Shown: positions 41,845-50,431 of the stretch, one piece after another
How positions within the stretch are numbered: the first letter of the stretch is position 1
Layout: each line of letters begins with the position of its first letter
NCBI GenBank assembly: GCA_035645555.1
Contig: DASQMI010000086.1
Coordinates: 124,001-188,000 of the forward strand
Source: Lysobacter_F sp035645555
Lineage (GTDB): Bacteria; Pseudomonadota; Gammaproteobacteria; Xanthomonadales; Xanthomonadaceae
Direction of reading: 5' to 3'
Length of the DNA stretch: 64,000 nucleotides
Made by a program: the position numbers and the translations under genes
Notes under the pieces: model-generated
Seen by the model: the letters and a program-made list of their open reading frames with translations, nothing else
Database searches by the model: none
What the model was told of the DNA's origin: nothing

Positions 41845-43266
41845 TCAGCGTCGAGCGCCGACGGTGGAATGGAACGCGGCCAGCGCCGCCGCACGGCCGG
41901 CGGCGAGATCGACCAGCGGACGCGATGGATAGTCCGGCGCCACATGGCGCAGGCGCACCGGGTCCTGCCAGGGCGCGAACCGCAGGGGCACCGGCAGCGC
42001 CGCCAGCTCCGGTAGCCAGCGCGCGATGTACGCGCCATCAGGATCGAACGTGCACGCCTGGGTCACCGGATTGAAGATCCGGAAGTACGGCGCCGCATCG
42101 GCGCCGGTACCGGCCACCCACTGCCAGCCCAACGTGTTGTTGGCGGTATCCGCGTCGACCAGCGTCTCGAGGAACCAGCGCGCACCTTCGCGCCAGTGCA
42201 TGCGCATGTGCTTGGTCAGGTAGCTCGCGACGATCATCCGCACGCGGTTGTGCATCCATCCGGTGTGCTGCAGCTCGCGCATCCCCGCGTCCACGATCGG
42301 CACGCCGGTGCGGCCCGCACGCCAGGCGGCCAGCGCGGATTCATCGGCGGCCGCCCACGGGAATGCATCGAAGCGCGGATCGAGATTGCGCTCGACGCTA
42401 TGCGGGAAGTGATGCAGCACGTGGCAGGCGAATTCCCGCCAGAACAGCTGGCGCAGGAACGCGTCGACGTGGCCGGCGTTGGCCGGCGTGTGCGCCGCCT
42501 GGACCTCGGCCACCACACGCCACGGCGCGATCTCGCCGAAGTGCAGGTGCGGCGACAGTCGCGAGGTGCCCGGCTGTGCGGGGCGGTCGCGCCCTTCGGT
42601 GTAGCCATCGAGCGCGCGTTCGATGAAACGCCGCAGCGCCGCGTGCGCGCCGCCCTCGCCCGGCGTCCAGTGGGCAGCACTGCCATCCCACCCCGCGCGC
42701 GGCTGACCGAGCGCCTCGAGGCCGATGCCGTCCACATGCGCAGGCGGCGCCGGCCAGCATGCGGGCGCGCGCCACGCCGACGGCAGGCGGAGCGCATCGC
42801 GCGCGTTGCTCCAGAACGGGGTGAACACGCGGTACGGGTCGCCGTGACGGGTGGCGATGTCCCACGGCTCGACCAGCTGGCTGCCGTTGAAGACCTCCAC
42901 GCGCAGGCCCCGCGCGCGCAACGCGCGCGCCACCGCGGCATCGTGCGCCTCGGCCGGGGTGTCGTAGCCGCGGCACCAGAACGCGGCCTCCGCGCCGGTG
43001 GCCGCGGCCAGCGCCACCAGCGCATCCAACGATGGACCGCGCAGCACGATGAGCCGCGAACCGCGCGTGCGCAGCTCGGCATCGAGCGCCGCCAGCGAAC
43101 GTGCGCGCCAGGCCTGCGACGCCGCGCCCGGCGCCCAGTCGCCCGCCTCCTCCGGCGCGTGCACGTAGGCCGGCAGCGGCGCATAGCCCTGGCGGAACGC
43201 AGCTCGCAGCGCCGGCTGGTCGTCCAGTCGCAGGTCGTCGCGCAACCAGACCAGGGCGAGCGCCAT
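41845..43266 (-). CDS. phrB: Class I CPD-type deoxyribodipyrimidine photolyase
   Basis: A 473-residue light-driven repair flavoprotein. N-terminal antenna domain from LVWLRDDLRLDDQPAL; FAD domain with TSRLSPHLHFGEI, WREFACHVLHHFPHS, GWMHNRVRMIVASYLTKH, NNTLGWQWVAGTGADAAP (18 residues) and the IFNPV block. It splits pyrimidine dimers using blue light. Twenty-eight bases after alr on the same strand, the last gene of a four-gene run. Confidence 0.94.
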   Translation of the reverse strand: MALALVWLRDDLRLDDQPALRAAFRQGYAPLPAYVHAPEEAGDWAPGAASQAWRARSLAALDAELRTRGSRLIVLRGPSLDALVALAAATGAEAAFWCRGYDTPAEAHDAAVARALRARGLRVEVFNGSQLVEPWDIATRHGDPYRVFTPFWSNARDALRLPSAWRAPACWPAPPAHVDGIGLEALGQPRAGWDGSAAHWTPGEGGAHAALRRFIERALDGYTEGRDRPAQPGTSRLSPHLHFGEIAPWRVVAEVQAAHTPANAGHVDAFLRQLFWREFACHVLHHFPHSVERNLDPRFDAFPWAAADESALAAWRAGRTGVPIVDAGMRELQHTGWMHNRVRMIVASYLTKHMRMHWREGARWFLETLVDADTANNTLGWQWVAGTGADAAPYFRIFNPVTQACTFDPDGAYIARWLPELAALPVPLRFAPWQDPVRLRHVAPDYPSRPLVDLAAGRAAALAAFHSTVGARR

Positions 43267-43294
43267 CAGGCCACTCCCGCCGGCCGGCGCGCGC

Positions 43295-44383
43295 TCATTG
43301 CTCGACGAAACGCACGCGCCGGGTGATCGAACAGGTGAGCTCGTAGCCGATGGTGCCGGCGGCTTCGGCGATGGTTTCCGCCGGAAGCTCCGGTCCCCAC
43401 AGGGTCACCGCATCGCCCACCTGCGCCTCGGGCACGCCGCGCAGGTCCAGCGTCATCAGATCCATCGAGACGCGGCCGATCACCGGCACGCGCCGTCCGC
43501 GCACCAGCACCGGCGTGCCGACGGGCGCGTGGCGCGGATAGCCGTCGCCGTAGCCGATCGCAGCCACGCCCACCGGCATGTCCTCCGGGCAGCGCCACGT
43601 CGCCGAATAGCCGATGCATTCGCCCGCGCGCACGCGGTTGATCGCGATCAGCCGCGTCGACAGCGTCATCGCCGGGCGCAGGCCGAAGTCGGCACCCGTG
43701 GTGCCGGCCACCACCGACAGGCCGTACAGCGCGCCGCCGGGCCGCACCCAGTCGGCGTGCGCGTCCGACCAGCCGAGCACCGCGGCGGAGTTGGCCAGCG
43801 AACGCGCGCCCGGCAGGCCGGCGGTCGCCTCGGCGAACACGCGCAGCTGCGCGCGGGTCTGCCGTCCCTGCGACGGGCTGTCGGCGAACTCGTCGGAACT
43901 GGCGAAATGGCTCATCAGCACGATGTCGCCGACCGCCGCCAGCGCGCGCAGGCGCGCATGCACCTCGCGCACCTGCTCGGGCGGAAAGCCCAGGCGGTGC
44001 ATGCCGGTGTCGACCTTCAGCCAGCAGTGGATCGGCTCGCCCGCGCCGGCCTGTTCCAGCATCGCCAGCTGCGAGGCGTGGTGCACCACGGTCTGCACGC
44101 CGAGCTGGCGCAGCCGCGGCAGGTCGTCGGGCTCGTCGAAGCCGGACAGCAGCACGATCGGCTGCGACAGGCCCACCGCGCGCAGACGCTCGGCGTCGGC
44201 GAGCGCGGCCACGCCGAACGCGTCGGCGCCGGCCAGCGCGCGCGCCACCCGCTCCAGGCCGTGGCCGTAGCCGTCGGCCTTCACCACCGCCATCACCCGG
44301 CTGTTCGCCGCGCGCAGGCGCACCTGGCCGAGGTTGTGGCGAAGCGCATCGATGTGAACGGTGGCGGAAGTCGGTCGGGCCAT
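43295..44383 (-). CDS. alr: Alanine racemase
   Basis: A 362-residue PLP enzyme making D-alanine for peptidoglycan. PLP lysine K35 in AVVKADGYGHG; LKVDTGMHRLGF and the second active-site loop GECIGYSATW with the catalytic tyrosine. Length typical. The ATG at 44383 has TAGAAT exactly six bases upstream, so the gene may have a leaderless promoter of its own within the run. An alanine dehydrogenase (ald) is also in this window at 62.7 kb, far from here. Confidence 0.95.
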   Translation of the reverse strand: MARPTSATVHIDALRHNLGQVRLRAANSRVMAVVKADGYGHGLERVARALAGADAFGVAALADAERLRAVGLSQPIVLLSGFDEPDDLPRLRQLGVQTVVHHASQLAMLEQAGAGEPIHCWLKVDTGMHRLGFPPEQVREVHARLRALAAVGDIVLMSHFASSDEFADSPSQGRQTRAQLRVFAEATAGLPGARSLANSAAVLGWSDAHADWVRPGGALYGLSVVAGTTGADFGLRPAMTLSTRLIAINRVRAGECIGYSATWRCPEDMPVGVAAIGYGDGYPRHAPVGTPVLVRGRRVPVIGRVSMDLMTLDLRGVPEAQVGDAVTLWGPELPAETIAEAAGTIGYELTCSITRRVRFVEQ

Positions 44384-44389
44384 CGCGCC

Positions 44390-44395
44390 ATTCTA
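44390..44395 (-). promoter_or_regulatory. -10-like box (TAGAAT) six bases before alr: leaderless promoter
   Basis: TAGAAT, a 5/6 match, then six bases and the alr ATG. It lies in the 24-base gap after the GltB-like gene, so alr could be transcribed both from the upstream operon and from here. Confidence 0.45.
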
Positions 44396-44407
44396 CGGGC
44401 GCATGGC

Positions 44408-46027
44408 TCAGATCGCCTTGCTCGTGCGCAGCGCGCGCACCGATGGCGGCGGCGCGAAGCTGTCGCTGCGCGCGGTCGCCCAGTACGCCTGGAACACCGC
44501 ATGGTCGGGGATGTGCGCCAGCAGCTCGCCCGGCTGCAGGAAGCGATACAGCGCACCCAGCGAGCGCACCTCGGTCGGCGACACCCGGCGCAGGATGTGC
44601 TCTGGCCCGATCTGCTGCGGGTGCTCCAGCCCGGCGGCGCAGATCAGGTCGCGCAGCGCCTTGAGCGTGTTCTGGTGGAAGTGGTAGACGCGGGTGGCCT
44701 TGTCCGGCACGTCCAGCCCACGCCAGCGGCGCGGGTTCTGCGTCGCCACGCCGGTGGGGCAACGGTCGGTGTGGCAGCTCAGCGCCTGGATGCAGCCGAG
44801 CGCGAACATGAACCCGCGGCCGGCGTTGCACCAGTCGGCGCCGAGCGCCAGCGTGCGCGCGATGTCGAACGCGCTGGTGATGCGGCCGGCGGCGCCGACG
44901 CGGATGCGCTCACGCAGGCCTAGGCCGACCAGCGTGTTGTGCACCAGCATCAGGGCTTCCTGCATCGGCAGCCCGACGTGGTCGATGAACTCCGCCGGTG
45001 CAGCGCCGGTGCCGCCCTCGGCGCCGTCCACCACGATGAAGTCCGGCAGCACGCCGGTCTCGTGCATCGCCTTGGCGATACCGAACCATTCCCACGGATG
45101 GCCGATCGCCAGCTTGAATCCGGTCGGCTTGCCGCCGGACAGCGCGCGCAACCGGGCGACGAACTCCAGCAGCCCGCGCGGCGTGTCGAACGCCGGATGC
45201 CGCGCTGGCGACACGCAGTCCACGCCCATCGGCACGCCGCGGCTGGCGGCGATCTCCGCGCTCACCTTAGCCGCCGGCAACACGCCGCCGTGCCCCGGCT
45301 TGGCGCCCTGCGACAGCTTCACTTCGATCATCCTGACCTGCCGCTCGCAGGCGTTGGCGACGAAGCGCTCCTCGCTGAATCCGCCCTGCGCGTCGCGGCA
45401 ACCGAAATAGCCGGAGCCGATCTCCCACACCAGATCGCCGCCGGACTCGCGGTGGTACGGCGAGATCGAGCCCTCGCCGGTGTCGTGGTAGAAGCCGCCG
45501 CGCCTGGCTCCGGCATTGAGCGCGCGGATCGCATTCGGCGACAGCGCGCCGAAGCTCATCGCCGAGATGTTGAACACGCTCGCCGAATACGGCTGCGCAG
45601 CGGTTTCGCCGACCACGATGCGGAAGTCGTGCGATCGCAGCTCGGTCGGTGCCAGCGAATGGTTGATCCATTCGTAGTCGGCACCGTAGACGTCCTGCTG
45701 GGTGCCGAACGGACGCACGTCGTTGACCGACTTCGCGCGCTGGTAGACCAGCGCGCGCTGCTGGCGCGAGAACGGCACCTCGGCGGTGTCCGCCTCGATG
45801 AAGTACTGCCGCATCTCCGGGCCGATCGATTCCAGTCCGTAGCGGAAATGCGCCAGCAGCGGGTAGTTGCGGCGCAGCGTGCTGCGCCGTTGCAGCAGGT
45901 CGACCGTGCCGACCGCGGCCGGCAGCAGCGCCAGCGCCACCAGCCAGAGCTTGTCCGGGCTGAGCGCGGCTCCTGCGATCGCCGCGGCCAGCAGCACCAG
46001 GCTGAGCACGTACGCGGCGTAGCGCAT
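44408..46027 (-). CDS. FMN-binding glutamate-synthase-family protein (membrane-anchored GltB-like)
   Basis: A 539-residue protein. Two N-terminal membrane helices (about residues 4-22 and 28-45) precede a glutamate synthase central/FMN domain with PLLAHFRYGLESIGPEMRQY, FNISAMSFGALSPNAI, FYHDTGEGSISPYH, KLSQGAKPGHGGVLP, and the Fe-S motif C-x5-C-x4-C in CIQALSCHTDRC. There is no glutaminase domain and no GltD partner nearby, so it is not classical glutamate synthase; the true reaction is unknown. GGAGG is six bases before the ATG. Twelve bases after the tviB-like gene. Confidence 0.88.
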   Translation of the reverse strand: MRYAAYVLSLVLLAAAIAGAALSPDKLWLVALALLPAAVGTVDLLQRRSTLRRNYPLLAHFRYGLESIGPEMRQYFIEADTAEVPFSRQQRALVYQRAKSVNDVRPFGTQQDVYGADYEWINHSLAPTELRSHDFRIVVGETAAQPYSASVFNISAMSFGALSPNAIRALNAGARRGGFYHDTGEGSISPYHRESGGDLVWEIGSGYFGCRDAQGGFSEERFVANACERQVRMIEVKLSQGAKPGHGGVLPAAKVSAEIAASRGVPMGVDCVSPARHPAFDTPRGLLEFVARLRALSGGKPTGFKLAIGHPWEWFGIAKAMHETGVLPDFIVVDGAEGGTGAAPAEFIDHVGLPMQEALMLVHNTLVGLGLRERIRVGAAGRITSAFDIARTLALGADWCNAGRGFMFALGCIQALSCHTDRCPTGVATQNPRRWRGLDVPDKATRVYHFHQNTLKALRDLICAAGLEHPQQIGPEHILRRVSPTEVRSLGALYRFLQPGELLAHIPDHAVFQAYWATARSDSFAPPPSVRALRTSKAI

Positions 46028-46039
46028 CGGAGTCCTCCG

Positions 46040-47320
46040 CTACAGGCGTGCGTCCACCGTCTCGCGCGGGTAGACGCTCTTGATGTCGTACAGCAGCGCG
46101 CCCGGCTTGCCGAACCCGCGTGCGCCCTCGCCGCCGAGCGCGCGGAACTGATCGTGCGCGACCGCCAGCACGACCGCATCGTAGCGGCCGGCCGGCGGCG
46201 GCTGCGTCATCACCGTTTCACCGTATTCGGCGCGTGCCTGCTCGGCATCCACCCACGGGTCGTACAGATCGACCTCGGCGCGGTATTCGCGGAAGCGACG
46301 CGCCAGCTCGATCACCCGCGTGTTGCGCAGGTCCGCGCAGTTCTCCTTGAACGCGACGCCGAGGATCAGCACGCGCGCGCCGGCCACGGTCATGCCGCGC
46401 TGGATCATCAGCTTGATCACCTCGGCGGCGACGTGCTCGCCCATCGCATCGTTGATCCGGCGGCACGCCAGCAGGATGTCCGGGTAGTAACCGGCCGACT
46501 GCGCCTTCTGGATCAGGTAGTAAGGATCCACGCCGATGCAGTGCCCGCCGACCAGCCCTGGCCGGAACGGCAGGAAGTTCCATTTCGTCCCGGCCGCCTC
46601 CAGCACCTCGCTGGTGTCGATGCCGAGACGCTGGAAGATCAGGGCGAATTCGTTGACCAGCGCGATGTTGACGTCGCGCTGCGTGTTCTCGATCACCTTG
46701 GCCGCTTCCGCCACACGCAGGCTGGACGCCTTGTGGGTGCCGGCCGGCACGATCGCGCGGTACAGCGCATCAACGAAGTCGGCGGTCTCCGGCGTCGAGC
46801 CGGAGGTCACCTTGACGATGTCCGGCAGCCGCCGCCTGCGGTCGCCGGGATTGATCCGCTCGGGGCTGTAGCCGACGAAGAAGTCGCGGTTGAACACGAG
46901 CCCGGAGGCGCGCTCGAGCTCCGGCACGCAGATCTCCTCGGTCGCCCCCGGGTACACCGTCGATTCGTACACCACGATGTCGCCGGGCGCGAGCTGTGCG
47001 CCGAGCGCGCGGCTGGCGGTGAGCAGTGGGGTGAAGTCCGGGCGCTTGTGCGCATCGACCGGCGTCGGCACGGTCACCACGTAGACGTTGCAGTCGCGCA
47101 GCGCCTCCAGCGTGTCCTCGAAGCGCAGCCGGCCGGCGGCGGCGATCTCCTCCGCCCCGGTCTCGCCGTTGCGGTCGCGGCCTTCGCGCAGCTCGCGCAC
47201 ACGCTCCCCGTCGACGTCATAACCGACGGTGGCAAAGCGTTTTCCGAACTCCACCGCCAGCGGCAGACCGACGTAGCCCAGACCGACCACCCCGATACGG
47301 GCGGAAGACAGATCGCGCAT
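46040..47320 (-). CDS. UDP-N-acetylhexosamine 6-dehydrogenase (TviB/WbpO-like)
   Basis: A 426-residue NAD-dependent dehydrogenase. Rossmann GLGYVGLPLA (13-22), FFVGYSPERINPGD, the arginine cluster RRRR and LPDIVKVTSG, and the catalytic cysteine C261 in GGHCIGVDPYYL. These features match the group oxidising UDP-GlcNAc or UDP-GalNAc to the uronic acid for O-antigen, Vi or capsule. It stands alone, without an epimerase or glycosyltransferase; the polysaccharide genes must be elsewhere. GGAG before the ATG; TAAGAT at 47370-47375 is a probable -10. First gene of the run tviB-like, GltB-like, alr, phrB. Confidence 0.92.
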   Translation of the reverse strand: MRDLSSARIGVVGLGYVGLPLAVEFGKRFATVGYDVDGERVRELREGRDRNGETGAEEIAAAGRLRFEDTLEALRDCNVYVVTVPTPVDAHKRPDFTPLLTASRALGAQLAPGDIVVYESTVYPGATEEICVPELERASGLVFNRDFFVGYSPERINPGDRRRRLPDIVKVTSGSTPETADFVDALYRAIVPAGTHKASSLRVAEAAKVIENTQRDVNIALVNEFALIFQRLGIDTSEVLEAAGTKWNFLPFRPGLVGGHCIGVDPYYLIQKAQSAGYYPDILLACRRINDAMGEHVAAEVIKLMIQRGMTVAGARVLILGVAFKENCADLRNTRVIELARRFREYRAEVDLYDPWVDAEQARAEYGETVMTQPPPAGRYDAVVLAVAHDQFRALGGEGARGFGKPGALLYDIKSVYPRETVDARL

Positions 47321-47407
47321 GCCCTCTCCACGAAAAAGCGGCGGCCACGCGGCCGCCGTGCCGTGGATCATCTTAGTGGAGCCGCACGCCGGTGCGGCGC
47401 CCCGGGC

Positions 47408-48001
47408 TCAGCGTGCCGCCGGGGCGCCCGAGCCCGCGCGATACGGATATTTGGCGAAGATCGCCGCGATCGCGCGGTCGGCTTCGGCCGCGCGCTGCTG
47501 CGGCGCACGCTGCACCACCCGGCCGATCGCCGCCCCCGTCCACACCATGCGGTTGCGCTGCGCATCGACCAGATCCACCGTCAGCGTGCCTTCGGTGTAG
47601 CGGTTCACCTCGGTGTGGTCATACCAGAACGGCATGCCGAAATAAGCGCGGTGGCGATAGCTGTAGAAGTAGTGCAGATCCATGCGCGGGACGCTGTAGA
47701 CGTCGGTGCGCTCGCGGATCACGCCTTGGAAATTGATCCGCAGGTCGGGCGACTGCTCGCTGTAGACGTAGCCGCGCGCGTCCATCTCGCGGCGGATGCT
47801 GCTGCGGATCTGCTCGGTGAGGTAGCTGGTGTAGCCGGCCTGCTCCATCGCGAGCGGCTGGTAGAAATTCCAGGTGCGGTAGCGGGCGAAATCCGCTTCG
47901 GGGTCGAAATCGGTACGCACGCGCGGCCCGGTCGTGCACCCCACCAGCAGCACCGCGGCCAGCACCAGCAGCCACAGACGCACAAGCGAACGGCGGATCA
48001 T
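47408..48001 (-). CDS. DUF4136 lipoprotein
   Basis: A 197-residue lipoprotein (lipobox LLVGC, C22). VRTDFDPEADFARYRTWNFYQP, YLTEQIRSSIRREMDARGY and GTLTVDLVDAQRNRMVWTGAA are DUF4136 blocks. Envelope protein of unknown role. GAGGTG lies six bases before the ATG; TAGCCT at about 48032-48037 is a -10 candidate. Confidence 0.9.
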   Translation of the reverse strand: MIRRSLVRLWLLVLAAVLLVGCTTGPRVRTDFDPEADFARYRTWNFYQPLAMEQAGYTSYLTEQIRSSIRREMDARGYVYSEQSPDLRINFQGVIRERTDVYSVPRMDLHYFYSYRHRAYFGMPFWYDHTEVNRYTEGTLTVDLVDAQRNRMVWTGAAIGRVVQRAPQQRAAEADRAIAAIFAKYPYRAGSGAPAAR

Positions 48002-48133
48002 GACGCACCTCGCGGGCGGGAGCTGTCCCGAGGCTAGCGCGCCGTCACATGCCGAGACGTGAATGGCTCCGGCTCACGGCGCATCGACAGCGCGCGTTCG
48101 CAGACTGCGCGCACGCCACACGAGCCGACGCCG

Positions 48134-48331
48134 ATGAGCCGCAACGACACCGGACAGCACGACAAGGGTAAGAATCTCGGCCAGGGCTTGGCCAACGTCA
48201 CCGATCAGCAGCGCCGCGACCTTGCCGGCAGCGGCGCGCGGGCGCCGACCCAGGACCAGGCCGGACGTCCGACATCGGGCGAACAGGGCGCGCGACAGCG
48301 CGGCCCGCACGAGGACGACGAGCGCGACTGA
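48134..48331 (+). CDS. Small hydrophilic protein (65 aa), possibly disordered stress protein
   Basis: A 65-residue, Gly/Gln/Asp/Arg-rich protein with no hydrophobic segment. It begins MSRNDTGQHDKGKNLGQGLA, then VTDQQRRDLAGSGARAP and ends HEDDERD. This composition resembles hydrophilin-like or KGG-type small proteins. No strong Shine-Dalgarno. Reality is supported by amino-acid usage and by the convergent small gene ending 15 bases on, but a non-coding interpretation cannot be excluded. Confidence 0.5.
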   Translation: MSRNDTGQHDKGKNLGQGLANVTDQQRRDLAGSGARAPTQDQAGRPTSGEQGARQRGPHEDDERD

Positions 48332-48345
48332 AAGCCGCGCCGGGG

Positions 48346-48525
48346 TTACAGGAAGCTGATCCCGAGCGCGATCAGCGCGAGTGCGAACAGCAGGCGCAGC
48401 ACCAACGACCAGGCCGGCACCTGCCGCGTCTCCGGAATTGCGTGCGAAATCGCCTCGACCACTTCTACCCCCTGGGTCGCGTCCACTTGGCCATGGTCGT
48501 GCTGGACGTCCTGCAAACCGGCCAT
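48346..48525 (-). CDS. Small tail-anchored membrane protein (59 aa)
   Basis: A 59-residue protein. The first 38 residues are polar (MAGLQDVQHDHGQVDATQG), the last 20 form one hydrophobic helix (SLVLRLLFALALIALGISFL). A clear AAGGGGAAG lies about seven bases before the ATG at 48525. No family recognised. Likely inserted in the inner membrane by its C-terminus. Confidence 0.6.
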   Translation of the reverse strand: MAGLQDVQHDHGQVDATQGVEVVEAISHAIPETRQVPAWSLVLRLLFALALIALGISFL

Positions 48526-48839
48526 TCCGCTTCCCCTTACGGAACCTGACTCGCGCATCCTACCCGCGTGGCGCGCCGCTGCGCCAGCCGTTCGCGTCCT
48601 GCACGGCGTCTTCACGTACCCCACCGACGCCGCCGGGCCCTCGCGGTGTGAAGGCGCGAAGCGGCGCCGTGCCTGCGCCGGATCCGAGCGTGTCGGCGCC
48701 CGCGGCCGTGCTTCGGCACGGCCGACGTTCAGCGCGATGAACCGCGATGCCACAATTCCCTTCCAGCGAGTGGGCGTCGATGACCGGTGTGCGACGTGAA
48801 GCTCGACATTGCTTCCGGCTGACTGGATTCGCCACGACC
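48526..48839. other. Gene-free stretch with a UUCG hairpin
   Basis: This 314-base gap before the Nudix gene holds no convincing coding frame. A 9-bp perfect hairpin with the very stable TTCG tetraloop is at 48703-48724 (CGGCCGTGC, TTCG, GCACGGCCG). No T-tract follows. The rest is GC-rich with no repeat or promoter I can defend. Confidence 0.45.
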
Positions 48840-49304
48840 ATGCGTAGCGCCGGGATCCTGCTCTATCGACGCGGCACCGATGGCGTGCAGGTCCTGCTCG
48901 CGCATCCGGGCGGGCCGTTCTGGCGCGGCCGCGACGCCGGTGCGTGGACGCTGCCGAAGGGCGAAGTCGCCGCCGGCGAGAGTCCGGACAGCGCGGCACG
49001 TCGCGAGTTCGCCGAGGAAACCGGGCTCGCGCTGACAGCGGCGCTGCAACCGCTCGGCACCGTCCGCCAGCGCGGCGGCAAGCAGGTCGAGGCGTTCGCC
49101 GCCAAAGGTGAGTTCGATCCCGCAGCGCTGCGCTCCAACCATTTCGAACTCGAATGGCCGCCGCGCAGCGGGCGGCGCGCGTCGTTTCCGGAAATCGATC
49201 GCGTGGCGTGGTTCACGCTGCCGGAGGCGCGACGCCGCATCCTGCCGGCCCAGCAGCCCTTGCTGGATCGGCTGGAAGCGTTGCTGGACGCGCCTGACGC
49301 CTAG
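48840..49304 (+). CDS. Nudix hydrolase
   Basis: A 154-residue hydrolase of nucleoside-diphosphate-linked compounds. The Nudix box fits at residues 41-63 (G41, E47, R55-E56, E59-E60, G62). The upstream WTLPKG and SAGILLYRR are typical. GxxExDRVAWF closes the fold. Substrate unknown; the short length and sequence are closest to the predicted NTP-pyrophosphohydrolase group. The ATG at 48840 was chosen because the domain starts immediately there. Confidence 0.92.
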   Translation: MRSAGILLYRRGTDGVQVLLAHPGGPFWRGRDAGAWTLPKGEVAAGESPDSAARREFAEETGLALTAALQPLGTVRQRGGKQVEAFAAKGEFDPAALRSNHFELEWPPRSGRRASFPEIDRVAWFTLPEARRRILPAQQPLLDRLEALLDAPDA

Positions 49305-49319
49305 GTCCGGCGCCGTGCG

Positions 49320-49487
49320 TCAACGACTGGCGCGCAGCGCCTTCCAGGAGCGGTAGGCGCCGGCGGCGATCGCGCCGATCAGCAGCGGCAGCGGCTGGAA
49401 GCTGCCGGTGGCCTGGAAGGCAAGCGCGCCGACCACGAGGGCGACGACGAGGACGAGAACGAGTTCGAGGCGGGGCACCGGGAACAT
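49320..49487 (-). CDS. Small two-helix membrane protein (55 aa)
   Basis: A 55-residue protein, MFPVPRLELVLVLVVALVVG in the first helix and LPLLIGAIAAGAY in the second, with a basic tail RSWKALRASR. No family recognised. No strong Shine-Dalgarno, and the frame is open further upstream. Convergent with the Nudix gene, which ends 15 bases away. Confidence 0.42.
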   Translation of the reverse strand: MFPVPRLELVLVLVVALVVGALAFQATGSFQPLPLLIGAIAAGAYRSWKALRASR

Positions 49488-49787
49488 CCTGGCAGGAAGA
49501 AGAAAACGCGCAGCGTGCTGCGCGGCGCTTTCGGCGGAAGGAGTGACATCGGCCGCTGTCGGTCGCAGCGGCGCGGGTCGTTTCGACCGCATGCCCGGTG
49601 AGCGTCCGTCGCCGCGCGCGGACGCGTGCGCGAGATCGCGCAGCGTCTTGCCTACATCGACGGGCCGGCCCCAGGGCCGAGGGTATTCTGCATCAACGCT
49701 ATGCGGCGTGTGCGACCCACTCGGCATTTATCGCCACTCGTTCAGCGCGCGCTGCGTTCTCGATGAACAGCTGAAGCGGATCGCGCC
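49488..49787. other. Gene-free stretch upstream of the 55-aa membrane protein
   Basis: Three hundred bases with no supported gene. The minus-strand frame of the 55-residue protein stays open to 49727 but the extra residues are Arg/Pro-rich and unlike protein. AAGGAGTGA at 49539 on the plus strand is not followed by a credible frame. Probably holds the promoter of the small protein and the 3' end of the HD hydrolase message. Confidence 0.4.
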
Positions 49788-50366
49788 TCACGCGCCGAAC
49801 CAACCGCGCTCGCGCGCCTCCTGCAGGCGGCCTTCGAGATAGGTCCACAACGCCGGACAACCCGCCTGGATCGGCGGCGCGATGCGGCTCACCACGCGCT
49901 CGTAGCCGACCGCGTTCTCGCGCCAGCTTTGGCCCGCGTTGGCGAGATTCAGCAGCACCGGCATCGCGCGGTCGATCGCGTGGGCGAAGCGCGCCTCCGG
50001 CGTCGCCGCTTCGTCGAACTCGCGCCACAACGCCAGCAGGCGCTCGCCCTGCGCGGGCGGCAACAGCCCGAAGATGCGCGCGACCGCGGCTTGTTCGGCG
50101 GCCTTGCGCGCTTCCCAGCCATCCTCCACGAACACCAGCGTGTCGCCGGTGTCGATCTCGCCGATGTCGTGCACCAGCAGCATCGCGACCACGCGCGGCA
50201 TGTCCACCGGTTCCGGCGCGTACGGCGCCAGCGACATCGCCAGCAGCGAGATCTGCCAACTGTGTTCGGCGGCGTTCTCGTAACGCTCCTGCCCGAGCGG
50301 CTTCACCTTGCGGGTGACCGCCTTGAGCTTGTCCAGTTCGAGAATGAAGTCGACGATCGCCTGCAT
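49788..50366 (-). CDS. HD-domain hydrolase (YfbR/HDDC2-like 5'-nucleotidase family)
   Basis: A 192-residue HD phosphohydrolase. The metal ligands are H35 in AAEHSWQ and H66-D67 in LLVHDIGEIDTGD, with the distal aspartate in HAIDRAMPVLLNL. The layout matches YfbR-like nucleotidases acting on deoxynucleoside 5'-monophosphates, with salvage or pool control as the role. Start MQAIVDFILELDKLK. It follows the DksA-type gene on the same strand. Confidence 0.88.
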   Translation of the reverse strand: MQAIVDFILELDKLKAVTRKVKPLGQERYENAAEHSWQISLLAMSLAPYAPEPVDMPRVVAMLLVHDIGEIDTGDTLVFVEDGWEARKAAEQAAVARIFGLLPPAQGERLLALWREFDEAATPEARFAHAIDRAMPVLLNLANAGQSWRENAVGYERVVSRIAPPIQAGCPALWTYLEGRLQEARERGWFGA

Positions 50367-50431
50367 CGGGCCGCTGCCGGTCTGCGTGAAGCCGCGCAGC
50401 GTAGACCCAATCGCGCGCGCCGGCGAGCGGC

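Noticed and set aside
44939..48037. A 1,032-codon plus-strand open frame
   Set aside because: Antisense to tviB-like, GltB-like and DUF4136 genes; composition is a reverse-complement artefact.
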